Source: an uncultured Bacteroidales bacterium (GTDB taxonomy: Bacteria; Bacteroidota; Bacteroidia; Bacteroidales; Paludibacteraceae). From it: DNA of 64,000 nt. The position numbers and the translations under genes are program-made. This document shows positions 32,407 to 41,288 of the stretch, piece after piece. The stretch covers positions 1-64,000 of the forward strand of contig ONHW01000003.1 of assembly GCA_900317745.1 (NCBI GenBank). Reading direction: 5' to 3'. The notes beneath the pieces were generated by a model. It was given only the letters and a program-made list of their open reading frames with translations. It had not been told where the DNA came from and did no database searches. How positions within the stretch are numbered: the first letter of the stretch is position 1; every line of letters begins with the position of its first letter.

Positions 32407-33820
32407 TAGCATACAATTCGCAATCTTTCTTCCGATAGTGTTTGCAATATACTGGTTGCTGCGGAAGAATTTGAAACTACAAAATCTATTTGTAGTCCTT
32501 GCGAGTTATGTATTCTACGGTTGGTGGGATTGGCGTTTCCTCTTTCTTATTGCCTTCACATCCTTCTGCTCATGGGGTAGCGGATTACTAATACATCAAA
32601 CATCAAACATCAAACATCAAACATCTCCCAAGTTCTGGCTGATAGCTAACGTAGTGCTCAATCTCGGAATTTTGGGCGTCTTCAAATACTACGATTTCTT
32701 TGTTACGAGTTTTGCGGGGATGTCGGGCGTAGATGCATCGCGACATTTGCTGAATGTGATATTGCCGGTGGGAATCAGTTTCTATACTTTCCAGGCCCTC
32801 TCATATTCCATTGATGTCTATCGCAATAAGATCGAACCAACTCGAGACCCGATAGTTTTTTTTGCATATGTGGCATTTTTTCCGCAGTTGGTAGCCGGGC
32901 CTATTGAGCGTGCTACCAATCTCTTGCCGCAGTTCCAAAAGGCTCGAACTTTTGATTATACGGAGGCGGTTGAGGGATGCCGACGCATCTTATGGGGATT
33001 ATTCAAGAAGATGGTAATTGCAGATAACTGTGCTGTTTATGTTGATTCGGTTTGGAAGGATTATGCTAACCAATCAGGAAGTACATTGGTTTTAGCGGCT
33101 GTCTTGTTTGCATTCCAGATTTATGGCGATTTCTCAGGTTATTCGGATATAGCGATAGGTACAGCCAAACTCTTTGGTATTAACTTGCGAGACAATTTCC
33201 TGACTCCTTACTTCAGTCGTAATGTAGCAGAGTTCTGGAAACGTTGGCATATCTCCCTCAACACATGGTTCGTGGATTATGTCTATATCCCTTTGGGCGG
33301 CAGTCGTGAGGGTAGGTGGAATACCATCCGTAATACCTTTGTAATCTTTCTCCTCTCCGGTTTATGGCATGGAGCGAATTGGACCTATGTGGGATGGGGC
33401 GCATACCATGCATTGTTGTTTGTGCCGCTGATTGGATTGGGCTTGACGAAGAAATACCGCGATACAGCTACCTGGCAGCAACTACCGCAGATGCTGTTGA
33501 CATTTACTTTGGTAGTGATAGGTTGGATTATCTTTAGAGCCCCATCTATTGCGGAAGCGTGGCATTATATTTTAGCAATGAGCAACAAATCGCTCTTGTC
33601 TGTACCTTGGTTAATGACGCGCGGTTTCTATATACCTCTCTTTATAAGCATCATAATTATGTTTGTCTTTGAGTGGATGGGAAGAAAAGACGGCTATGGT
33701 TTAGCATGGCTTCGAGGTAAAAAGGGAGTGCTTCAATTGGCAGTTTATTACTTTTTTATGATACTTATATACGCATGGCAATCAAGCGAAGAGATACAAT
33801 TTATTTATTTCCAGTTCTGA
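32396..33820 (+). CDS. MBOAT family O-acyltransferase
   Basis: The 474-residue polytopic protein has the MBOAT signature PVGISFYTFQALSYSIDVYR and the catalytic histidine region LSGLWHGANWTYVGWGAYH. It resembles AlgI/PatA/DltB enzymes that carry acyl groups across the membrane to glycans. An in-frame quasi-repeat (IHQTSNIKHQTS) is inserted in a loop between the second and third membrane helices. It is followed by an SGNH-like partner, the usual pairing for periplasmic acetylation. Confidence 0.93.
   Translation: MVFNSIQFAIFLPIVFAIYWLLRKNLKLQNLFVVLASYVFYGWWDWRFLFLIAFTSFCSWGSGLLIHQTSNIKHQTSPKFWLIANVVLNLGILGVFKYYDFFVTSFAGMSGVDASRHLLNVILPVGISFYTFQALSYSIDVYRNKIEPTRDPIVFFAYVAFFPQLVAGPIERATNLLPQFQKARTFDYTEAVEGCRRILWGLFKKMVIADNCAVYVDSVWKDYANQSGSTLVLAAVLFAFQIYGDFSGYSDIAIGTAKLFGINLRDNFLTPYFSRNVAEFWKRWHISLNTWFVDYVYIPLGGSREGRWNTIRNTFVIFLLSGLWHGANWTYVGWGAYHALLFVPLIGLGLTKKYRDTATWQQLPQMLLTFTLVVIGWIIFRAPSIAEAWHYILAMSNKSLLSVPWLMTRGFYIPLFISIIIMFVFEWMGRKDGYGLAWLRGKKGVLQLAVYYFFMILIYAWQSSEEIQFIYFQF
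32586..32631 (+). repeat. In-frame quasi-repeat in the MBOAT gene
   Basis: Five imperfect ACATCAA units (ACATCAAACATCAAACATCA) encode HQTSNIKHQTS between two membrane helices. The same unit type recurs at 35275-35345 and 46628-46660. Confidence 0.7.
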
Positions 33821-33821
33821 G

Positions 33822-34805
33822 ATGAAGCGATTTATACGAAATATTATTTTAGTATTCGGCCCGTGTATCATATTACTGGCATGGTATATTATTGATGACC
33901 CATTCATGATGTATTGGCACTATGATAACTTGTATGAGTACAAACAAAGAAAAATCTGTGCAAATGATGCGTATCGCGGTATTAGATGGATGAATCAGTA
34001 TAACGATTCGATGCACTACAATAGTTTTATCATTGGTTCCAGCCGTACGGATTTCTACTATGTGGATGAATGGAAAAAATATTTGGATGATGACGCCTCT
34101 TGTTTCCATTTCAATCAGTCCGGAGATAATCTGTTGGGCACCTTGCAACGCACCCAATACTTGTACAAACGGTTTGATAAGATTGATAATATCTTGTTCG
34201 TCATGGATGCAGAGTATTTGGAAGACATGAAGCCGCATAAAGGACATTTGTTCCGTCAACCATGGCAGGTTACGGAAGAGTGGGATTTCTTCGCCTATAA
34301 CTGGGAATGTATCCGAGCATTCTATACGATAGAGTACCAGAAACAAGTGTGGGGTATCACTCCGGAAGAGCAGAAATTGCCATATTATTACATACCGGAA
34401 TACAATGAGGTGCATAAAGTAGGTGCAGAAGAATTATTGGAATCCAATCCGGAGGCATATTATGAGACATTAACCGGATTCTATCGTTTGTACGAACGAA
34501 CTTATACCGATTCGATATCTGCTCCGGTGATTGGTAAGCAGCAGCGAGATGCGTTAGAACAACTGCATACCCTATTAACAAATGGCAATACGGACTACCG
34601 AATCGTGATTAGTCCGCTGTATGATCAGATAGTATTGAATCCACAAGATTTGGAATGCCTAAAAGAAATCTTTGGAGAAGATAAGGTATTTGATTTCTCG
34701 GGAGTGAATGAATATACGAATGATGTGTCAAACTATTATGAGACATCGCATTATAGACCTAAATTGTGTAACAAAATACTGAAAAAGATATATGATACCT
34801 TTTAA
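33822..34805 (+). CDS. Probable SGNH-like acyltransferase partner of MBOAT
   Basis: The 327-residue protein has one N-terminal membrane anchor (residues 4-22) and an extracytoplasmic domain. YNSFIIGSSRTDFYYVDEW resembles SGNH block I, and the C-terminal YYETSHYRPKLCNKIL could supply the catalytic Asp/Glu-His block. The layout matches DltD/AlgX-type partners that receive the acyl group from MBOAT proteins and put it on the glycan. Direct family recognition is weak, so the call rests on these motifs and the adjacent MBOAT gene. Confidence 0.65.
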   Translation: MKRFIRNIILVFGPCIILLAWYIIDDPFMMYWHYDNLYEYKQRKICANDAYRGIRWMNQYNDSMHYNSFIIGSSRTDFYYVDEWKKYLDDDASCFHFNQSGDNLLGTLQRTQYLYKRFDKIDNILFVMDAEYLEDMKPHKGHLFRQPWQVTEEWDFFAYNWECIRAFYTIEYQKQVWGITPEEQKLPYYYIPEYNEVHKVGAEELLESNPEAYYETLTGFYRLYERTYTDSISAPVIGKQQRDALEQLHTLLTNGNTDYRIVISPLYDQIVLNPQDLECLKEIFGEDKVFDFSGVNEYTNDVSNYYETSHYRPKLCNKILKKIYDTF

Positions 34806-35994
34806 CAAACCGTACTTAGTAGGCAAGGAAGCCCACTATATGTACCAAGCCGTAATGGCAGAGCATTTGTCCGGTAATGGACCGTATACAAAGAAATGCC
34901 AAAAATTCTTTGAGGAGCGTTATGGCTTCAAGAAATGTCTGCTGACTACATCAGGCACAGATGCATTGGAGATGTGTGCCATGCTGTGTGACCTAAAACC
35001 CGGAGATGAAGTGATTATTCCGAGTTATACGTTCGTCAGCACGGCTCTTGCCTTCCTGCGCGAAGGAGCAAAGGTAGTCTTTGCCGATAGCATGAAACGC
35101 AATCCGAACCTGGATGCGGAAGCTATCGAAGCACTTATTACTCCGCGTACGAAAGTCATCATCCCCGTCCACTATGCCGGAGTAGCATGCGATATGGATC
35201 GTATTATGGAGATTGCCCATCGCCATAACCTCCTCGTCGTCGAAGATGCAGCGCAAGCCATTGATAGCTACTACACATCAAATATCACACATAATACATT
35301 GCTCGAAGAGCATCAAACATCACACATAAAACATAATACATCCGAGGGAAACAGAGTTCCCCTCGGCGGCATAGGGCATCTTGCGGCGTTCTCGTTCCAC
35401 GAAACGAAAAACATCACTGCCGGTGGTGAAGGTGGTTTGCTCGTAGTGAATGATGAGCGGTTCATAAGGAGAGCGGAGATACTATGGGAGAAGGGAACGA
35501 ATCGAGCAGAGTTCTTCCGTGGAGCCGTAAATAAATACGGCTGGGTAGATATGGGATCGAGCTTCTTACCGGCAGAGATCAATGCGGCGTTCTTGTGGGC
35601 ACAGTTGGAGAATCTCGATGAGATCCAAGCTAAACGTAAGGCACTTTGGAATAAATATTATGAGTTACTGAATCCGCTGGCTGATAAGGGCTATTTTCAA
35701 CTCCCTGATATACCCGAATACGCGAGCAATAATGCGCATATGTTCTATCTCGTATGCCGGAACTTAGAGGAACGCACCAATCTCATCAAATTCCTAAAGG
35801 AACATGAGATACAGGCAGTATTCCACTATTTGAGTCTGCATAGCAGCGAGTATTATAAGAACAAGCACGACGGACGTGAGTTGCCGGAATGCGATAGGTA
35901 CATGGATACCTTGGTTCGTTTGCCTTTGTTCTATGATTTAGAAATAGAGGATGTAGAACGGATATGCGAAGTCATACGGCTGTTTTATGTGTGA
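34792..35994 (+). CDS. wecE: dTDP-4-amino-4,6-dideoxygalactose transaminase, WecE/RffA type
   Basis: The 400-residue PLP enzyme begins IPFNKPYLVGKE and contains TTSGTDALEM, VVEDAAQAIDSYY and FSFHETKNITAGGEGG, with the Schiff-base Lys in HETKN. It matches WecE closely. The enzyme aminates dTDP-4-keto-6-deoxyglucose, giving the precursor of Fuc4NAc used by GT56 transferases. Between SYY and GGIGHLAAFSFH there is an in-frame insert of about 28 residues (TSNITHNTLLEEHQTSHIKH onward), where relatives have about seven residues. It overlaps the preceding gene by 14 nt. Confidence 0.92.
   Translation: MIPFNKPYLVGKEAHYMYQAVMAEHLSGNGPYTKKCQKFFEERYGFKKCLLTTSGTDALEMCAMLCDLKPGDEVIIPSYTFVSTALAFLREGAKVVFADSMKRNPNLDAEAIEALITPRTKVIIPVHYAGVACDMDRIMEIAHRHNLLVVEDAAQAIDSYYTSNITHNTLLEEHQTSHIKHNTSEGNRVPLGGIGHLAAFSFHETKNITAGGEGGLLVVNDERFIRRAEILWEKGTNRAEFFRGAVNKYGWVDMGSSFLPAEINAAFLWAQLENLDEIQAKRKALWNKYYELLNPLADKGYFQLPDIPEYASNNAHMFYLVCRNLEERTNLIKFLKEHEIQAVFHYLSLHSSEYYKNKHDGRELPECDRYMDTLVRLPLFYDLEIEDVERICEVIRLFYV
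35275..35345 (+). repeat. Hairpin plus quasi-repeat insert in wecE
   Basis: Units of ACATCA / ACACATAAA / ACATAATACA surround a TGCTC-GAA-GAGCA hairpin (35299-35311). The insert lies just upstream of the active-site lysine loop and keeps the frame. A very similar arrangement, repeats plus TGCTC-ATC-GAGCA, is intergenic at 46628-46690. Confidence 0.8.
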
Positions 35995-35997
35995 TGT

Positions 35998-36690
35998 ATG
36001 GCGTATGATGTAATAAATAAGATTAAACGGGGTTGGGTGCATCTGCGATTGCAGCCGGTTCGGGTGTTCTGTTTTCATCATGTTTCAAAAGAATATGATG
36101 CAGATTCGATGAATCCTACGGATTGGATGCAATTAGATGAATTCAAGAATAAGGTATTATCCATGCAGCGTAATGGAGTTAAATTCATTTCGCTAACTGA
36201 TGCGCATCGCCATATATGTAAAGACATATTTAGATGGCAAAAATACGCTGTACTCACATTTGATGACGGATATATGTCTTTGAATGAGATATTACCTTGG
36301 ATGGAAGAGCAACACATACCCGCAACCTTGTTTATTAACGGTAAATACCTTGATGGTAAATCCTATCGTAGCAATCCCCATGAGAAGTATTTAATAAATG
36401 CTGAACTATTTGCGTTGACTTCGCGTTTGATTGAGATCGGTTCACATGGTTGGGAGCACACCAATGCAAGAGAGATGAATTTAGACGAGTTCAAACTCGG
36501 CATAGAGCTAAATATTGAACGCCTTCATACACATCCTCGTTATATCCCATTTCATGCATATACATGGGGTAAACATACATCTGAAACGGATAGATATTTA
36601 TCATCGAAAGACATTATACCTGTTTGTATGGATGGTAAGAAGAATTATAATGATTCAACGGTAGTGCACCGGGAACTTATAGATAAATAG
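35998..36690 (+). CDS. Polysaccharide deacetylase (NodB-like, CE4)
   Basis: The 230-residue protein carries the CE4 motif 1 TFDDGY, preceded by an N-terminal FCFHHVSKEY. A later GSHGWEHTNAREMN is motif 2 with the metal-binding His. Motif 3-5 regions are short, so it may be a compact member. It would remove N-acetyl groups from a sugar of the glycan or its lipid-linked precursor. The frame ends just before the next glycosyltransferase. Confidence 0.83.
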   Translation: MAYDVINKIKRGWVHLRLQPVRVFCFHHVSKEYDADSMNPTDWMQLDEFKNKVLSMQRNGVKFISLTDAHRHICKDIFRWQKYAVLTFDDGYMSLNEILPWMEEQHIPATLFINGKYLDGKSYRSNPHEKYLINAELFALTSRLIEIGSHGWEHTNAREMNLDEFKLGIELNIERLHTHPRYIPFHAYTWGKHTSETDRYLSSKDIIPVCMDGKKNYNDSTVVHRELIDK

Positions 36691-36704
36691 TTTATAGATG
36701 ATAG

Positions 36705-37727
36705 ATGGACATGAAATTAGCACCGATAATAGTATTTGCATACGATAGGCCTGAGCATTTAAAGCGGACAGTTGAAGCATTGGCGAATAATGTATTTGCC
36801 AGTGAGAGTGAGCTGTATATATACTGCGATGGACCTAAGTTAACGAGTGAAAGAATGAACGAGTTAACGAATGAAAGGGTGAAAGAGAGCAATGTCAGGG
36901 TAGAGCAGACACAATCTTTGGCTAAGCAGTATGCGATAGATGCACCGAAAGAGGGTAAGTTCAAGGCGGTGCATGTGGTATGCGCTAAGGCTAACAAAGG
37001 ATTGGCTAATAGTATCATAGGTGGAGTGTCGGAAGTGATCGCCAAGCATGGACGGGTAATTGTATTAGAGGATGATCTGCTGACATCGCCGTATTTTTTA
37101 AAGTATATGAATACGGCATTGGATAAGTACGAATCGTATCCATCGGTGTTTACTATCTCCGCTAATCGTCCACCGGTGAATAAGATGCAGATACCGGCTG
37201 ATTATGAGTATGATGTATTTGTAAGTCTGCGTCCGTTTAGTACGGGTTGGGCAACATGGAAGGAGAAATGGGAGAAGATTGATTGGAGTCTTGATTACCT
37301 AGACGAGTTTCTCAAACATCCGCAGCAGATTAAGTCCTTTCATCACGGAGGAGATGATTTGACGAAAATGCTCCTTTTGCAACGCAATCATAGAATCGAC
37401 AGTTGGGCAATACGATATTCGTTCCAGCTTTTCTATCATCATGCAGTAGCCATACTGCCGTGTGTGCCGTATGTAGATAATATCGGTTTTGACGGCACAG
37501 GAACACATAGCTGGGATGACGAGACGGATTTCCGCAATGACGTAGCTGCGGCTCCTGAGAATCCACGTATGCCAGATGTGATCTATGAGGACGAACGTAT
37601 CATCAATGCATTCTATAGTTATTATAGTTCTCGTAAACGCCCATTGTGGAAACGAGTGATAAATACCATCTATCGTAAATTGGGCAAACCCATACCCTTT
37701 GTGATTAAGAAGAAATTATATGAGTAA
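36705..37727 (+). CDS. Glycosyltransferase, GT-A fold
   Basis: The 340-residue protein begins MDMKLAPIIVFAYDRPEHLK and has IVLEDDLLTSPYFLKYMNTAL, with an EDD metal-binding motif, and RPFSTGWATWKEKW. It resembles GNT-I-like or family 2 enzymes in Bacteroidales glycan loci. An in-frame quasi-repeat (LTSERMNELTNERVKESN) is inserted in the N-terminal domain at 36840-36897. It overlaps the next gene by 8 nt. Confidence 0.87.
   Translation: MDMKLAPIIVFAYDRPEHLKRTVEALANNVFASESELYIYCDGPKLTSERMNELTNERVKESNVRVEQTQSLAKQYAIDAPKEGKFKAVHVVCAKANKGLANSIIGGVSEVIAKHGRVIVLEDDLLTSPYFLKYMNTALDKYESYPSVFTISANRPPVNKMQIPADYEYDVFVSLRPFSTGWATWKEKWEKIDWSLDYLDEFLKHPQQIKSFHHGGDDLTKMLLLQRNHRIDSWAIRYSFQLFYHHAVAILPCVPYVDNIGFDGTGTHSWDDETDFRNDVAAAPENPRMPDVIYEDERIINAFYSYYSSRKRPLWKRVINTIYRKLGKPIPFVIKKKLYE
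36840..36897 (+). repeat. In-frame quasi-repeat in a glycosyltransferase
   Basis: Units of AACGAGTGAAAG / AATGAACGAG encode a charged, helical-looking insert. The same unit type flanks the four-helix-bundle gene at 40897 and recurs, reversed, inside the gene at 41289 and in the relic at 50094. Confidence 0.8.
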
Positions 37728-38967
37728 ACAGGTTATTTTACATCTTACATCCGTAACCGGAGGAGGAGCCGGACAATATACGCTCAATATTCATCAGAAT
37801 ATGATTAGGGATGGATACGATTCGTATGTCTGTGCCAATGGGAAGCAGTTGATTTTGCCATCTGGTCAAGCCATAACTATATCTCATAAACGCCCCTCTC
37901 TTTTTACACGCTTAATACGCTATTTCATTAGAAGTACCATCGCCTGTACTGGTGGCGTGAACACGAAGTATGCTCCCTATAACTTGTTTGAACACCTAGA
38001 TTTATATGCCCCACAAGAGGTATTAAAGGTTATGCCGCAGAAACCGACGCATATCATGGTGCATTGGGTGAGCGGCTACGCAAATGCCAAGTATGTGCGA
38101 ACATTACAAGAACTAACCGGAGCGAAGGTATATTATTGGATGATAGATGAGGCATGTTTGGCGGGTGGTTGTCATTACCCTTGGGATTGCGAAGGCTATA
38201 AAACAGGTTGTGCGGATTGCCCGATGACAAAATCGCATATCATTCAATCTGCAATCCATAAGAATTTTCAACATAAGTTACGCTATATACCAAATGATGC
38301 GGAGGTGGTTCTCCCTACGGATATGGATCGGATTCGATTGGAGCAGTCTCCAATATGGCAAGGACATACATGGCATAAACTCTTGGAGATAGTCAATGAA
38401 GATATTTTTACGCCTGTGGGTGATATAGACGCTATCAAGAAGGAATTTAATATCCCGACCGATAAACGGATTTTGCTATTTGGTAGTTCGCATTTAGATG
38501 AAGAACGCAAGGGCATGCGAGTCTTGATCAAAGCATTGCAAAAGATAGATAGAGAAGATGTGGTATGTGTCGTAATAGGCAGTCAAGATACATTGGATAT
38601 TAAATTACCTAATATCCGATTAGGTAGAGTAGATATACCGACATTGGCTAAACTCTATCGAGTTGCTGATATCTTTGTTTGTCCATCGCTTGAAGACTCC
38701 GGACCTCAAATGATTAATCAATCTATCATGAGTGGTACACCTGTGGTGGCATTTAAGATGGGGGTGGCTTTGGATATAGTGAAAACCGGAGAGACCGGTT
38801 ATTTGGCGAAATGGAATGATGCTGAAGATTTGGCAAAGGGCATTAATTATTTGCTTGACATCCCACAAGAAGAGTTCGCTACCATGCGCGACAATTGTAG
38901 AACCCTTGCACTACGACAGTTTTCAAGAGATGTGCAAAGCAAAATGATAAAAGAATTATTGGCATGA
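37720..38967 (+). CDS. Glycosyltransferase family 4 (GT-B)
   Basis: The 415-residue protein has the glycine-rich N-terminal SVTGGGAGQYTLNIH and the C-terminal donor-binding region ILLFGSSHLDEERKGMRVLI, VCPSLEDSGPQMINQSIMSGTPVVAF with the E-x7-E-type motif. A cysteine-rich CHYPWDCEGYKTGCADCP lies in the N-terminal domain, as in many Bacteroidales family 4 enzymes. The acceptor is unknown. It overlaps neighbours by 8 and 4 nt. Confidence 0.92.
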   Translation: MSKQVILHLTSVTGGGAGQYTLNIHQNMIRDGYDSYVCANGKQLILPSGQAITISHKRPSLFTRLIRYFIRSTIACTGGVNTKYAPYNLFEHLDLYAPQEVLKVMPQKPTHIMVHWVSGYANAKYVRTLQELTGAKVYYWMIDEACLAGGCHYPWDCEGYKTGCADCPMTKSHIIQSAIHKNFQHKLRYIPNDAEVVLPTDMDRIRLEQSPIWQGHTWHKLLEIVNEDIFTPVGDIDAIKKEFNIPTDKRILLFGSSHLDEERKGMRVLIKALQKIDREDVVCVVIGSQDTLDIKLPNIRLGRVDIPTLAKLYRVADIFVCPSLEDSGPQMINQSIMSGTPVVAFKMGVALDIVKTGETGYLAKWNDAEDLAKGINYLLDIPQEEFATMRDNCRTLALRQFSRDVQSKMIKELLA

Positions 38968-39974
38968 AGCGAGATGTAACCATAGATTTAATGAAAGGAG
39001 TAGCGATCATACTAATGATGGTGGCTCATTTGGTGTTCGATACAGGAATGCCAAAGCATATTATTCACTCTTTTCATATGCCATTGTTTTTGATCATAGC
39101 CGGTATATTTGCGAAAGATATATCAGATATTGCGTCGTTCCGTCAATACACGATTAAGAATGCCAAACGTTTGCTCTTGCCATACGTAGTCACGATGTTG
39201 ATGTTATGTGTTTGGGGCGTATTATTGACCTATGCAAAGCATGACGTTAGTTACGTAATTCGTCATCTGTTGTCTATGATAACAGCAAGTGCAGATGGAT
39301 GGCATACGCAGTGGGGAATCATTTATGCCGGACCAATATGGTTCCTTGTGGCATTGTTTTGGGTGCGAGAACTATTCTATTGCATACAACGGATATGCGT
39401 GCGCGCGCATAAGTATAGAGACGAACTCATTATGGGCATTAGTATCTTATTATCCCTTATTTCCGTCCTTACTCATCCATATATGCCATCCTTGCCATTC
39501 TGCATTATGCAAGCGTTTACGGCTCTCGGATTTTATGCGGCAGGATGGTATATCCATCGTCATCCAATGCCTTGGTGGGTATATGCTCTTTGTGTTATTG
39601 CATGGCCGTTTGCGATTTTGTATGGTTATATTGGAATTGATAGTTGTACAATCAATTACTACCCGCTATCCTTTATTGGAGCTTGTGGCGGAACGTATGT
39701 TATCTATCTGCTATGTAAAGCTTGGGCAAAAGTTATTAGTTTGTTTAACATAAAACATTCAACATTAAACATTACATCACCGCTCACTTGGTGTGGAGTA
39801 TACTCTCTCCCCATTCTCTGTATGCATGATTTCTTGATGTATAGTGCTCTTATGTATTCCATAATGATTAGAATACCGTATGGTGGTCCATTAGTATGGG
39901 GTGGATTGTTAGCAGTTATCATGGCATACATCTTGTTAAGAATACCAGTGCTAAAGAAAGTGTATGGTGGATAG
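38964..39974 (+). CDS. Membrane acyltransferase, acyltransferase-3 family
   Basis: The 336-residue polytopic protein opens RDVTIDLMKGVAIILMMVAHLVFD and HSFHMPLFLIIAGIFAK, hallmarks of the AT3/OafA-like family. It has about ten membrane helices and probably acetylates a sugar. An in-frame quasi-repeat (LFNIKHSTLNITS) lies in a loop at 39744-39777. It overlaps the following spacer repeat. Confidence 0.9.
   Translation: MKRDVTIDLMKGVAIILMMVAHLVFDTGMPKHIIHSFHMPLFLIIAGIFAKDISDIASFRQYTIKNAKRLLLPYVVTMLMLCVWGVLLTYAKHDVSYVIRHLLSMITASADGWHTQWGIIYAGPIWFLVALFWVRELFYCIQRICVRAHKYRDELIMGISILLSLISVLTHPYMPSLPFCIMQAFTALGFYAAGWYIHRHPMPWWVYALCVIAWPFAILYGYIGIDSCTINYYPLSFIGACGGTYVIYLLCKAWAKVISLFNIKHSTLNITSPLTWCGVYSLPILCMHDFLMYSALMYSIMIRIPYGGPLVWGGLLAVIMAYILLRIPVLKKVYGG
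39744..39777 (+). repeat. In-frame quasi-repeat in the acyltransferase
   Basis: Units of AACATAAA, ACATTCA, ACATTAA and ACATTAC form the sequence. They extend a cytoplasmic or periplasmic loop by about 12 residues. Confidence 0.65.
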
Positions 39975-39999
39975 TGTAAAGTGTAATAGTGTAAAGCGT
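39966..39999 (+). repeat. Quasi-repeat ahead of a glycosyltransferase
   Basis: AGTGTAAAGTGTAATAGTGT and related units fill the spacer between the acyltransferase stop and the ATG at 40000. Confidence 0.65.
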
Positions 40000-40860
40000 A
40001 TGAAACTGAGTATTATAACAATCAATTATAATAACGTTGAGGGATTAAAGAGAACCCTTGCGTCGGTGGCAGAGCAGAGCTATCGAGACGTCGAGCATAT
40101 CATCATAGATGGAGGTTCTACAGATGGGGCGGTAGATGCTATTAAAGAGTATGTTCAAAAAGTCGATAGTCGAGAGTCAAAAGTCAATAGAGTGAAATGG
40201 TCGAGCGAACCGGATAAGGGGATATATAATGCGATGAACAAAGGCATTAAGAAAGCGACTGGAGCCTATATACAAATCTTGAATAGCGGAGACATACTTG
40301 CTGCTCCTAATGTGACAGAGCGCATGATGAATGCTATATACACCGTACACCATACACCATACACTGAGAATATCCCCGATATTCTCTATGGCAACATGAT
40401 TAGAAAAGACTATGCTACCGGCAAAATAGATGGTAAGAGCAAAGAAGTTGAATACTCATTGCGTCAATACTTTGCATCAACGATGAATCATGATTGTTGC
40501 TATATTCGTAGAGACTTGTTCCAAACATACGGACTATATGATGAAAGTCTCAAAATCGTGAGTGATTGGAAATGGTTTTTGCTGGCAATTGGTTTAGGGA
40601 ATGTCAAACCGATATATGTAGATATTGATGTTACGATATTTGACTGTAGCGGTATCAGTGAGACGAATTTAGAACTTCGTAATAAAGAGCGGAGACAAGT
40701 TCTCGAAGAAGTATTGCCTCCTGCTATCCTCGCAGATTACGATAAGTATGCATTTCCGATGGAGCAATACAATCGGTTGAAGAAATATCATTTGTGGCCG
40801 ATAGTATATTTTATGGAAAGAGTACTCTTTAAACTTAATAAATGGCATATTTTGCGGTAA
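40000..40860 (+). CDS. Family 2 glycosyltransferase
   Basis: The 286-residue GT-A enzyme begins MKLSIITINYNNVEGLKRTL with IIDGGSTDGAV and WSSEPDKGIYNAMNKGI, the DxD-like donor site. Two in-frame quasi-repeats are inserted (VQKVDSRESKVNRVK at 40153-40198, YTVHHTPYTE at 40337-40369). The ATG at 40000 is chosen because upstream bases are themselves a quasi-repeat of GTGTAAAGTGTAATAGTGTAA. Confidence 0.9.
   Translation: MKLSIITINYNNVEGLKRTLASVAEQSYRDVEHIIIDGGSTDGAVDAIKEYVQKVDSRESKVNRVKWSSEPDKGIYNAMNKGIKKATGAYIQILNSGDILAAPNVTERMMNAIYTVHHTPYTENIPDILYGNMIRKDYATGKIDGKSKEVEYSLRQYFASTMNHDCCYIRRDLFQTYGLYDESLKIVSDWKWFLLAIGLGNVKPIYVDIDVTIFDCSGISETNLELRNKERRQVLEEVLPPAILADYDKYAFPMEQYNRLKKYHLWPIVYFMERVLFKLNKWHILR
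40153..40198 (+). repeat. In-frame quasi-repeat in the family 2 transferase
   Basis: AGTCGATAGTCGAGAGTCAA and following units lengthen a loop before the donor-site motif. A second insert of ACACCATACACC units lies at 40337-40369. Confidence 0.65.
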
Positions 40861-40896
40861 CGAGTGAAGGTTGAACGAATGAACGAGTGAAAGTAT
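40861..40896 (+). repeat. Quasi-repeat 5' of the first four-helix-bundle gene
   Basis: CGAGTGAAGGTTGAACGAAT followed by GAACGAGTGAAAG fills the whole spacer. Unit sequence matches the inserts at 36840 and, reversed, at 41457. Bases 41262-41285 after the gene are another run (TTCAGTCGTTAAACATTAAT). Confidence 0.75.
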
Positions 40897-41280
40897 ATGA
40901 ATGAAGCAAAATATAGTTATAAGAATCTGGATGTATACAAGGAATCGAAGGTCCTTGTGAAAATGGTGTACGGATTGCTCAAGCAATTTCCTAAGGAGGA
41001 GCAATATGCATTATGCGACCAACTGAGACGTGCAGTTATATCTGTGCCCTCTAATATAGCAGAAGGAAGTGGACGTACCTCAATGAAGGATCAAGCACAT
41101 TTTCTCGAAATGTCATTTGGCTCTCTAATGGAGGGTGATTGTCAAATAGATATAGCGTGTGATTTGGAATACATTACGCAAGAGGATCTTAGTAATATAT
41201 GTATCCAAATTAGTAGGGTTGCAGCGATGTTATCCGCTCTGCGTAATAAATGCCTTCAACGTTCAGTCGTTAAACATTAA
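40897..41280 (+). CDS. Four-helix-bundle protein, S23/Avd-like (first)
   Basis: The 127-residue protein has the S23/IVP family pattern: YKNLDVYKESKVLVKMVYGLL, LCDQLRRAVISVPSNIAEGSGR and LEMSFGSLMEGDCQIDIACDL. The family is related to the Avd accessory protein of diversity-generating retroelements, a basic pentameric barrel that binds nucleic acid and reverse transcriptase. No reverse transcriptase is visible here. The gene is flanked on both sides by quasi-repeats and lies in the glycan operon without an obvious biosynthetic role. Confidence 0.93.
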   Translation: MNEAKYSYKNLDVYKESKVLVKMVYGLLKQFPKEEQYALCDQLRRAVISVPSNIAEGSGRTSMKDQAHFLEMSFGSLMEGDCQIDIACDLEYITQEDLSNICIQISRVAAMLSALRNKCLQRSVVKH

Positions 41281-41288
41281 TTATCGTT